Made by a program: the position numbers and the translations under genes
Notes under the pieces: model-generated
The model's database searches: none
Seen by the model: the letters and a program-made list of their open reading frames with translations, nothing else
Told to the model about the DNA's origin: nothing
Shown: positions 1 to 5,251 of the stretch, piece after piece
How the letters are laid out: every line of letters starts with the position of its first letter
Numbering within the stretch: position 1 is the stretch's first letter
NCBI GenBank assembly: GCA_964531745.1
Contig: CAZHFX010000016.1
Span: 1 to 19,245, forward strand
Direction of reading: 5' to 3'
DNA from: JACRFW01 sp964531745
GTDB taxonomy: Bacteria > Patescibacteriota > Patescibacteriia > Magasanikbacterales > GWA2-37-8
DNA length: 19,245 nt

Positions 1-698
1 ATGAATTGGATGTCGTCAATAAGCAAAAGATCGATGTGGCGGTAGCGGGTTTGGAAATCTTTGCCCGTGCGGTCTTTGACCGAGTGGATAAAATCGTTGG
101 AAAATTTCTCCGCGCTCACATACATGACATTGGTAGCCGGATTTTTTTTCAAAAGTTCGTTGCCGACCGCCTGAATGAGATGGGTTTTGCCTAAGCCCAC
201 GCCGCCGTATACGAAAAGCGGGTTATAGGCTTCGCCGGGACGCGTCACCACGGCCTGGGCGGCGGCAAAAGCCAGCTCGCTTCCTTTTCCGACCACGAAG
301 CTATCAAAAGTATATTTGGGGTTAAGAGCAAAACCGCCATTGGTGTTGACAGGCAAGTTTCGCGGAGCAAACGCCATCGTCGGCATCGTTTCCGGAGCCG
401 CCGTTTCTTTTGGCGTTTCGTTTGTTGGGCTGTCCGGCGGAATGTTTTTTAGGTTGTCAATTTTATATTCCAGTTTTTTAATTGGTTTGCCCGTGACGCG
501 CTCCAATGACTGGATAATTGTTTGGTGATATTTTTTTCCCAGCCAGGCGCGAGTGAAAGCGTTCGGCACGCAAAGTATTACCTGCCCCTGCTGGTTGGCA
601 ATGATACCCGTATTTTTAAACCAGGTAATGAAGTTGGGCCTGGAAACGGTTAATTCCAGTTCGGCAAGTACGGTTTGCCAGATTTCGTGGTTGAGCAT
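1..698 (-). CDS. dnaA: Chromosomal replication initiator DnaA, N-terminal part (runs off window)
   Basis: DnaA is the AAA+ protein that binds DnaA boxes and opens the origin. The reading frame starts at the ATG at 698-696 (MLNHEIWQTVL) and is still open at base 1, giving 232 codons of a protein usually near 450 residues; only the window edge cuts it. Visible parts are a domain I of about 85 residues, a short proline- and threonine-rich linker, then the AAA+ core opening with NPKYTFDSFVVG. Walker A GGVGLGKTH lies at residues 165-173 and Walker B LLLIDDIQF ends around residue 230, with Asp228 and Asp229. No Shine-Dalgarno is visible. It is divergent from rpmH, the classic dnaA/rpmH arrangement around many bacterial origins. 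Confidence 0.97.
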   Translation of the reverse strand, partial: MLNHEIWQTVLAELELTVSRPNFITWFKNTGIIANQQGQVILCVPNAFTRAWLGKKYHQTIIQSLERVTGKPIKKLEYKIDNLKNIPPDSPTNETPKETAAPETMPTMAFAPRNLPVNTNGGFALNPKYTFDSFVVGKGSELAFAAAQAVVTRPGEAYNPLFVYGGVGLGKTHLIQAVGNELLKKNPATNVMYVSAEKFSNDFIHSVKDRTGKDFQTRYRHIDLLLIDDIQF

Positions 699-735
699 AA
701 AACCGCGGAGAGGTTGGGATTAAAGAGGTTTTTTC

Positions 736-744
736 ATTGTATCA
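736..744 (-). promoter_or_regulatory. Candidate dnaA promoter (extended -10)
   Basis: Read on the minus strand, 744-736 is TG-A-TACAAT, an extended -10 form, about 38 bp upstream of the dnaA start. No convincing -35 box is present. A second TACAAT occurs at 761-756. Which one is used, if either, cannot be decided from sequence. Confidence 0.35.
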
Positions 745-783
745 CAGCCGCCTTTATTGTAGAATTCGGTAAAATAAGGAAAA

Positions 784-814
784 GTGGACAAGATGTGGAG
801 AAGCTGTGTACGAA
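784..814. promoter_or_regulatory. Candidate oriC element: three phased DnaA-box-like 9-mers
   Basis: Three 9-mers in one orientation begin at 784 (AGTGGACAA), 795 (TGTGGAGAA) and 806 (TGTGTACGA), exactly 11 bp apart. Against the reverse-complement consensus TGTGGATAA they match 7, 8 and 6 of 9 positions. They lie in the 209-bp dnaA/rpmH gap (699-907), a common origin location. The boxes are degenerate, so this is a candidate only. The rest of the gap holds the dnaA and rpmH promoters and no open reading frame that looks real. Confidence 0.5.
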
Positions 815-855
815 TTGTAATTTTTGTTTGCGTACCTTATAACAAACTGGCTTTC

Positions 856-884
856 TTGACAATATCTCAAAAAATAGGTATACT
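856..884 (+). promoter_or_regulatory. rpmH promoter
   Basis: A perfect -35 TTGACA (856-861), a 17-bp spacer and -10 TATACT (879-884) form a near-consensus sigma-70-type promoter. Transcription should start near 891, giving a leader of roughly 17 bases before the rpmH ATG with no Shine-Dalgarno. Confidence 0.85.
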
Positions 885-907
885 GAAAGAACTTTAGATA
901 TTTTTAT

Positions 908-1087
908 ATGGCCACCAAACGAACTTACCAACCAAAGAAGCGTAAACGCGCCAAGTCACACGGTTTTCGCGCCCGCATGTCCACCAAGGGCGGCCGGGGC
1001 GTGCTCTCTCGCCGTCGTGCCAAGGGTCGCAAAAAGCTGACCGTTTCGGATGAAATCACCGGAAAACTGCGCCGTTTCCGAAGTTAA
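908..1087 (+). CDS. rpmH: 50S ribosomal protein bL34
   Basis: bL34 is a small, highly basic protein of the large ribosomal subunit. The 59-residue product begins MATKRTYQPKKRKRAKSHGF and contains the family core RARMSTKGGRGVLSRRRAKG followed by RKKLTVS. It continues about a dozen residues beyond the usual end near LTVS (ITGKLRRFRS), so it is longer than the typical 44-46 residues. It has its own consensus promoter and is followed by a hairpin terminator, so it may be largely transcribed alone. The gene is shorter than common ORF length cut-offs. Confidence 0.97.
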   Translation: MATKRTYQPKKRKRAKSHGFRARMSTKGGRGVLSRRRAKGRKKLTVSDEITGKLRRFRS

Positions 1088-1101
1088 ACAAAAATATTAA
1101 G

Positions 1102-1132
1102 AAAACCGGTCGCCTGTGGCGACTGGTTTTTA
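1102..1132 (+). terminator. Intrinsic terminator/attenuator after rpmH
   Basis: A 13-bp stem (1102-1114 with 1118-1130, one G-U pair) with a TGT loop ends in a T run. It lies 14 bases past the rpmH stop and before the rnpA promoter. The A-rich/T-rich flanks make it potentially active on both strands. Confidence 0.85.
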
Positions 1133-1138
1133 GTTTTG

Positions 1139-1147
1139 TGATATAAT
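1139..1147 (+). promoter_or_regulatory. rnpA promoter (extended -10)
   Basis: TG-A-TATAAT at 1139-1147 is a perfect extended -10. No good -35 is present because that region falls in the preceding terminator stem. The predicted start is near 1154, giving a leader of about 14 bases for rnpA, without a Shine-Dalgarno. Confidence 0.65.
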
Positions 1148-1167
1148 CAAGGCACAAAGTAGTTGCT

Positions 1168-1581
1168 ATGTTAAAACCAGAACATCGTCTTTCCAAAACG
1201 CGCGACTTTAATTTGTTGATGAAGCATAGCCGCTGGGTAAACGGTCGTTTTATTGATGTTAAAGTAGTAAACTTAGCCCAAATTCAACCTTATTTCCCCA
1301 AAAAAGAAGATCTGGATAAGTTCAAAAATCAGCTAAGGCTAGCCATAACCGTGGGTCTCAAAGTATCTAAAAGCGCGGTTAAACGCAATCGTTCCCGCCG
1401 CAAGGTGAGCGAGGTTCTCCGGTTGCTCGTTAAGGATGGCCGGCTCAAAACCGGCCACTACCTTCTTTTTGTGGCTAAGAAAGACATTTTAATCAAAAAT
1501 TACGCTGAAATAAGCGAAGAAGTGACATTATTATTAAATAAGGGAAAATTATTTAATACTTCTCCGCCATTGTCATCTTGA
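1168..1581 (+). CDS. rnpA: Ribonuclease P protein component
   Basis: RnpA is the protein cofactor of RNase P, which trims tRNA 5' leaders. The 137-residue product starts with MLKPEHRLSKTRDFN, the usual N-terminal signature, and carries the RNR motif within VSKSAVKRNRSRRKVSEVLR, around residues 65-84. The length is slightly above the common 110-125 because of an insertion near residues 40-53. The last three codons and the TGA stop (1579-1581) fall inside a palindromic repeat that begins at 1571, so the native C-terminus may once have been different. It probably forms a unit with yidD. Confidence 0.96.
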   Translation: MLKPEHRLSKTRDFNLLMKHSRWVNGRFIDVKVVNLAQIQPYFPKKEDLDKFKNQLRLAITVGLKVSKSAVKRNRSRRKVSEVLRLLVKDGRLKTGHYLLFVAKKDILIKNYAEISEEVTLLLNKGKLFNTSPPLSS

Positions 1582-1652
1582 GCGAAGCGAAAGATCCCTT
1601 AAACACAGAGGCAAGGGATTCTTCGTCCGCCTGAGGCGGACTCAGAATGACA
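1571..1652. repeat. Palindromic intergenic repeat between rnpA and yidD
   Basis: The left arm begins TGTCATCTTGAGCGAAGCG and runs to the ...ATCCCTT near 1600. The right arm (1613-1652) is its inverse, ending CTCAGAATGACA, with an extra nested palindrome (core TCCGCCTGAGGCGGA at 1626-1640). The left arm supplies the rnpA stop codon, and the right arm supplies an ATG (1647) in frame with yidD. Related arms occur at 2286-2316. Repeats of this TGTCATTCTGAG type are known from many bacterial genomes; the mobility mechanism is not visible here. Confidence 0.8.
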
Positions 1653-1658
1653 GCGAAT

Positions 1659-1928
1659 ATGCTCAAAAAAACCTTACACTTTCTCTTATCTCTGCCCAAA
1701 AACGCACTTATATTTTTAATTAAAATATATCAAAAAACCATTTCTCCTGATCACGGACTCTTTAAACACTACTTTCAGAATGGTTATTGTCCATTTTATC
1801 CCACTTGCAGTGAATATGGCCGTCAAGTTATTAAAAAAAGAGGCATGGTAGCAGGCTCTTTTAAAACATTGTGGCGAATTCTGCGCTGTAACCCATGGAC
1901 CGGCGGCGGCGTGGATCTTCCGAAATGA
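1659..1928 (+). CDS. yidD: Membrane protein insertion efficiency factor YidD
   Basis: YidD is a small membrane-associated protein that helps YidC-dependent insertion. From the ATG at 1659 the product has 89 residues, with an N-terminal hydrophobic/amphipathic stretch (LIFLIKIYQKTISP) and the family motifs NGYCPFYPTCSEYGRQVI and LRCNPWTGGGVDLPK, including the conserved cysteines. An in-frame ATG at 1647 lies inside the palindromic repeat, so 1659 is preferred. The usual order rnpA-yidD-yidC is broken: no yidC follows, and the next gene is convergent. The stop codon lies in the arm of a second inverted repeat. Confidence 0.93.
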   Translation: MLKKTLHFLLSLPKNALIFLIKIYQKTISPDHGLFKHYFQNGYCPFYPTCSEYGRQVIKKRGMVAGSFKTLWRILRCNPWTGGGVDLPK

Positions 1929-2021
1929 CAAAGTTCAAATTACAAATATCAAATCAAGCACAAAATCCTAAATCAAAATTGTAACATTTGAGTTTCGGAT
2001 TTGATTTGGCATTTGTCATTT
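1923..2021. repeat. AT-rich degenerate inverted repeat between yidD and the DUF167 gene
   Basis: The outer 10 bases AAATGACAAA (1923-1932) recur inverted at 2012-2021. Between them are imperfectly mirrored CAAAT/ATTTG-rich arms. The stop codons of both convergent genes (yidD, and the DUF167 gene on the minus strand) are the TGA of these identical ends. It may also act as a bidirectional transcription end, but there is no clean GC stem plus T tract. Confidence 0.6.
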
Positions 2022-2246
2022 AATATTCGGTATTTCGACCAACTTATTCTTACTCGTCTGCCCCCGGACGATTTTTATTTTTACTTTGGCACAGCTAAAA
2101 TGTTTAGCCAACAAACCAACCAGCGCCGCGTTAGCCTTGCCATCCACCGGCGCGGCCGTGAGTTTTACTTTTAGCGCGCCATCGGTCATTTTACCGACAA
2201 TTTCATTTTTAGAGGAGCGCGGCAAAACTCTAATGTTTAATCGCAT
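2016..2246 (-). CDS. DUF167/YggU-family protein
   Basis: The 76-residue protein begins MRLNIRVLPRSSKNEIVG and continues with LKVKLTAAPVDGKANAALVGLLAK and KIKIVRGQTSKNKLVEI, the recognisable pattern of the small YggU/DUF167 family. The molecular function of this family is not established. It is last in the minus-strand group tig-nfo-DUF167, 73 bp after nfo, and that gap holds a palindromic repeat. The stop codon lies in the end of the adjacent inverted repeat. Confidence 0.88.
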   Translation of the reverse strand: MRLNIRVLPRSSKNEIVGKMTDGALKVKLTAAPVDGKANAALVGLLAKHFSCAKVKIKIVRGQTSKNKLVEIPNIK

Positions 2247-2285
2247 ACAATTTTTGCCTCAAATATCACGCGATGGCATAAGCGG

Positions 2286-2316
2286 AAGATTCTTCGGCTA
2301 AAGCCTCTGAATGACA
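2286..2316. repeat. Half-copy of the TGTCATTC palindromic repeat
   Basis: Read on the minus strand it runs TGTCATTCAGAG, a short GGCTTTAGCC hairpin, then CGAAGAATCTT. This matches one arm of the 1571-1652 repeat with a different small hairpin in the middle. It begins about four bases after the nfo stop codon, in the nfo/DUF167 gap. Confidence 0.65.
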
Positions 2317-2319
2317 TTT

Positions 2320-3183
2320 TTAATCCCGAATTTTTTTAAGCAACGTCAAGTCATCCTTTATTTTATCATGTTCCGTTTCGCAAATAAAATTAAGGTTTTG
2401 TATCGCCGGGTGCGTCAAAAGCGCGCGGAAACCGACTTCGCCAATGTACCCATGGCCAATATGAGCATGGCGGTCTTTGTGTTCATTAAATCTCGCCTCC
2501 GAATCATTACAGTGAAACATTTTTAGGCGTTTAAGCCCAATGGTCTGATCAAATTTTTTAAAAGTAGCGGCTACCGCCTCGGGCGTGCGCAGGTCGTAGC
2601 CGCTCGTAAACGCGTGTGCCGTGTCAAAACAGACGCCGACGGGATGTTTTTTCCCGCCAGGGGCGGATCCGCCTTTGGCGGATAATTTTGGATGGTGAAT
2701 AATTTCAGCTATCTCTTCAAAGGTGTCGCCAATCACCGCACCCGCTCCAGCGGAGATCTCAATGAGAAGCTCGGCCTCGCCCCGGTAGCCCTTCAGCGTC
2801 TCAGCTAAACCCGCCACCACCTTCACAAACCCTTCTTTTTGCCCCAGGTCTTTGTAACTACCCAAATGGGCCATCACATAGCGCGCCCCTAGAAGCGAAC
2901 TGCGCTCCAGCTCTTGGCGCACCACGCTAATAGAGCCGCAGTAAATGTGATTGTTGGCCGAAGCGAAATTGATAAAATACGGGGTATGAATATAACATTC
3001 ACGTTGCCCCGTCAGCTCCATATTGCGCCGGAACAAAGCCGCGATATTAGGTGTGAGTTCGGGCACACTACCACCCTGCGGGGAGCGGGTAAACATTTGA
3101 AACACCTCACAGCCCAGAGCCGCAGCGTTTAGGGGGGCGTTAAAGACACCGCCGGCGATAGAAACATGAGCGCCAAAGTACAT
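2320..3183 (-). CDS. nfo: Endonuclease IV (AP endonuclease)
   Basis: Endonuclease IV cuts DNA 5' of abasic sites in base-excision repair, using a three-zinc TIM-barrel site. The 287-residue product is of normal length and opens MYFGAHVSIAGGVFNAP. All nine expected metal ligands can be placed: His66, His106, Glu142, Asp187, His190, His224, Asp237, His239 and Glu269, within IHTPY, MAHLGS, LLIEISAG, CFDTAHAF, MFHCNDS, DRHAHIG and CETEH. An unusual Gly/Lys/Ser-rich stretch at residues 168-178 (SAKGGSAPGGK) is encoded by a tandem GC hairpin and lies just before the Asp187 motif. It lies 59 bp after tig with no clear promoter of its own, so cotranscription is likely. Confidence 0.96.
   Translation of the reverse strand: MYFGAHVSIAGGVFNAPLNAAALGCEVFQMFTRSPQGGSVPELTPNIAALFRRNMELTGQRECYIHTPYFINFASANNHIYCGSISVVRQELERSSLLGARYVMAHLGSYKDLGQKEGFVKVVAGLAETLKGYRGEAELLIEISAGAGAVIGDTFEEIAEIIHHPKLSAKGGSAPGGKKHPVGVCFDTAHAFTSGYDLRTPEAVAATFKKFDQTIGLKRLKMFHCNDSEARFNEHKDRHAHIGHGYIGEVGFRALLTHPAIQNLNFICETEHDKIKDDLTLLKKIRD
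2654..2681. repeat. Tandem GC hairpins inside nfo
   Basis: Two 5-bp-stem hairpins, CCGCC-AGG-GGCGG (2654-2666) and CCGCC-TTT-GGCGG (2669-2681), are joined by AT. The junction GGCGGATCCGCC is itself a perfect palindrome. The same CCGCC/GGCGG theme occurs in the 1571-1652 repeat. It is read through in frame by nfo. Confidence 0.7.
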
Positions 3184-3242
3184 ATTGAAGCAGACTAAGC
3201 AAAGGGTATAATAGCTTATTCAGCTTAATTTGCCTACCCCGT

Positions 3243-4526
3243 TTATTTTGCTTGAAGAACCTTTTCTCTGACAAACGCGATCACTTTCCGGTTTTGGATT
3301 GTGGCCGCGATGGTATCAATCACCTCTGGGCGCTTCAAATTTTCCTCCACATTTTTTTCGCCCGCGTAGGTTTGTTTCAAGGTCTTAATTTCCGCGTCCA
3401 TATCTGCCTTGTCGACTGTAATTTTATTGTCCAAAGCAATCTGCCGAGACACGAGCGCGGCTTTAGCTCGTTTCACCGCTTGCTCGGTAAAATCTTTGAA
3501 GATCTGCTCCTCGGTTTTTTTGATGTCCAACAAATATTGCTCAATGGTGATGCCGCGACGGTCCAAATCGTGCTTCAATTCATAAAACATTTTTCGTTTC
3601 TCTGAGTCCACCAAAATTTCCGGCAGTTCGCCAAAGGTTGATTGTTCAATGAGCTGGTCCAATATGGCAATTTCCACGCGCTGGTCTTCTTTTTTTTCGG
3701 CTTCCGCGCTCAAGTTAGCCAGAAGCAGATCTTTTAGTTTTTCCAGACTCTCTTGCCCCAAGTTTTTAGCGAAAGCGTCATCCAGTTCGGCATACTGCAG
3801 TTCAAACACCTCGTTTACTTTTATTTTGAGATTAACATCTTTTCCCGCCAAGTGTTTTTGGTAGTGATCTTTCGGGAAAGGCAAGGTAAATTCTTTGGTT
3901 TCATCTTTTTTTAGCCCCAACAGCTGCTCGGCCAGGCCGGCAATGTAGTGTGGTTCACTCAAATAGACCTGATGATTTTTGGCTTGCCCGCCTTCGACCG
4001 GAATGTTGTCGATGAACATATCCATATTGATCACCAGCTTGTCTGCTTTGGTCGCGGCAGTAGCCTTGGTCAGTTCTTTGGGCTGCATTTTGCGGAGATT
4101 TTGGAGTACGTCATTCACTTCTTTATCACCGACCGGTTTTACGTCCCGAGCCACTTTAACAGTTGAGATGTCGGCAATAGTAACGGCGGGGAGCAGGGCC
4201 ACGGTGGCAGTGTATTCAATATCATTGCCCGGAGCCATTTTTTTGACAGCGATCTGGGGCATGCCTATGGTCTGGAGGTTTTCGGCTTTGACCGCGGCAA
4301 AATACGTGCGCTGGACAATGTGTTCCATCGCTTCCTCCATAATCTTGGCTTCGCCGAGCTGTTGTTTCACGATGTCGTAGGGCGCTTTGCTCGGACGAAA
4401 ACCTTTGATGGCCGCTCGCTCGGAAAGGCGCAAAGCCGCGGCCTCTAAGTCTTTTTTATATTCCGCCGGAGCGATCGTGAAAGTCAAAACGGCCTGGGCC
4501 TTATCAAGTTTTTTGTCGTAGTGCAT
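3243..4526 (-). CDS. tig: Trigger factor (ribosome-associated chaperone)
   Basis: Trigger factor binds the ribosome exit site and folds nascent chains. The 427-residue length is typical. Visible parts are an N-terminal ribosome-binding domain with the signature GFRPSKAP at residues 42-49, a central PPIase-like FKBP domain around residues 150-245 (KADKLVINMDMFI to LKIKVNEVFEL), and a long helical C-terminal domain rich in Lys/Glu. It has its own strong promoter at 4584-4556 and a leader of about 23 bases, and it is likely first in a tig-nfo-DUF167 transcription unit. The clp genes that often follow tig are not present. Confidence 0.96.
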   Translation of the reverse strand: MHYDKKLDKAQAVLTFTIAPAEYKKDLEAAALRLSERAAIKGFRPSKAPYDIVKQQLGEAKIMEEAMEHIVQRTYFAAVKAENLQTIGMPQIAVKKMAPGNDIEYTATVALLPAVTIADISTVKVARDVKPVGDKEVNDVLQNLRKMQPKELTKATAATKADKLVINMDMFIDNIPVEGGQAKNHQVYLSEPHYIAGLAEQLLGLKKDETKEFTLPFPKDHYQKHLAGKDVNLKIKVNEVFELQYAELDDAFAKNLGQESLEKLKDLLLANLSAEAEKKEDQRVEIAILDQLIEQSTFGELPEILVDSEKRKMFYELKHDLDRRGITIEQYLLDIKKTEEQIFKDFTEQAVKRAKAALVSRQIALDNKITVDKADMDAEIKTLKQTYAGEKNVEENLKRPEVIDTIAATIQNRKVIAFVREKVLQAK

Positions 4527-4555
4527 AACAAAAAAGTAGGTAATTAAGTGCGCTT

Positions 4556-4584
4556 AGTGTAGCGAAGAAAGGCCAATTTGTCAA
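4556..4584 (-). promoter_or_regulatory. tig promoter
   Basis: On the minus strand, TTGACA (4584-4579), 17 bp, then TACACT (4561-4556). Predicted start is near 4549. It separates tig transcription from the upstream toxin-antitoxin pair. Confidence 0.8.
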
Positions 4585-4614
4585 TGAGTCCACCCCGCAA
4601 CATTTCCGCGCGGC

Positions 4615-4881
4615 CTATTGTCGGCATTGGTAGAGATCGTGCGGGCCGATGTCGAGTAGGTTCACAGTGTCCGCCTCCGCATATTCAAACAATACACGGT
4701 AACCATCTCGGAGCGAAAAGGCCAAACATTCCTCCAGTTTCCCTTTCAGTTTGTGAACGCGCAGGCGCGGATCGCGGGGGTTGGTGACGAAGCGGGTAAT
4801 TTTTACATCAAAGTCAGCTTGGAGTTCTGGCGCGAGACGCTGGTAAGCGCGCTTAAAGTGTGGCGAAAAATTTATTTGCAT
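4615..4881 (-). CDS. RelE/YafQ-like mRNA interferase toxin
   Basis: The 88-residue basic protein begins MQINFSPHFKRAYQRLAPEL and carries the RelE/ParE-superfamily pattern VHKLKGKLEECLAFSLRDGYRVLFEY, then VNLLDIGPHDLY near its end. Such toxins usually cleave mRNA at the ribosome. The ATG lies 6 bp after the antitoxin stop codon, and a good ribosome site (AGAGGGG) overlaps that stop, so the pair is translationally coupled, antitoxin first. It is one of the few genes here with a clear Shine-Dalgarno. The exact subfamily, and whether it cleaves RNA, cannot be decided by eye. Confidence 0.88.
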   Translation of the reverse strand: MQINFSPHFKRAYQRLAPELQADFDVKITRFVTNPRDPRLRVHKLKGKLEECLAFSLRDGYRVLFEYAEADTVNLLDIGPHDLYQCRQ

Positions 4882-4887
4882 ACCCCT

Positions 4888-5130
4888 CTATTTTTTTAGT
4901 TCCTTGATCAGGGTCTTGGCCGACCGCACGCTTTTATAATTTCCATTTTCATAATCCCTTCTACCTTCTCTAATGTATTCATCTGTTGTTAGTGGCTGGC
5001 CAAAGGCGCCAAGTGCGTAGAGAGCGGCAAAACGAAAAAATTCCGCCCGCGTGGCAAACCCCTTTTCTCTAATGACTTTTTTAATTTGTTTTTCCAGCGG
5101 CGCCGGGACGGAGAAATTGACAATAGACAT
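4888..5130 (-). CDS. Ribbon-helix-helix antitoxin
   Basis: The 80-residue protein starts MSIVNFSVPAPLEKQIKKVI, a short beta strand followed by two helices (TRAEFFRFAALYAL), the ribbon-helix-helix DNA-binding layout at residues 1-40. The charged C-terminal tail (YIREGRRDYENGNYKSVRSAK, from about residue 52) would wrap the toxin. It is the first gene of the operon, directly downstream of an inverted repeat that fits an autorepression operator. Confidence 0.88.
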   Translation of the reverse strand: MSIVNFSVPAPLEKQIKKVIREKGFATRAEFFRFAALYALGAFGQPLTTDEYIREGRRDYENGNYKSVRSAKTLIKELKK

Positions 5131-5132
5131 AT

Positions 5133-5160
5133 TATATTGATTATATATTAAATCAATATA
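5133..5160. promoter_or_regulatory. Operator-like inverted repeat of the toxin-antitoxin operon
   Basis: Perfect 10-bp arms, TATATTGATT (5133-5142) and AATCAATATA (5151-5160), are separated by 8 bp and end two bases from the antitoxin start. A TTGACA lies at 5190-5185 on the minus strand, with a weak extended -10 (TGA-TAGTGT, TAGTGT at 5167-5162) 17 bp downstream. The palindrome would therefore cover the transcription start. Antitoxin binding is inferred. Confidence 0.65.
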
Positions 5161-5205
5161 TACACTATCACAGCCCTAAGCAGCTGTCAAATGGTAAATA
5201 AATAC

Positions 5206-5239
5206 AAAAAATCCCCTGTCGAATGACGGGGGATTTTTT
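5206..5239 (-). terminator. Terminator after hppA
   Basis: A 15-bp stem (5206-5220 with 5225-5239, one G-U pair) with a GAAT loop and A/T tracts on both sides. It follows the hppA stop by 12 bases and separates it from the toxin-antitoxin promoter. Confidence 0.88.
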
Positions 5240-5251
5240 ATTTTTGAAAAA

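Noticed and set aside
1..698. dnaA as a truncated or broken gene
   Set aside because: The frame is open to the window edge with intact Walker A and B motifs. The truncation is due to the window.
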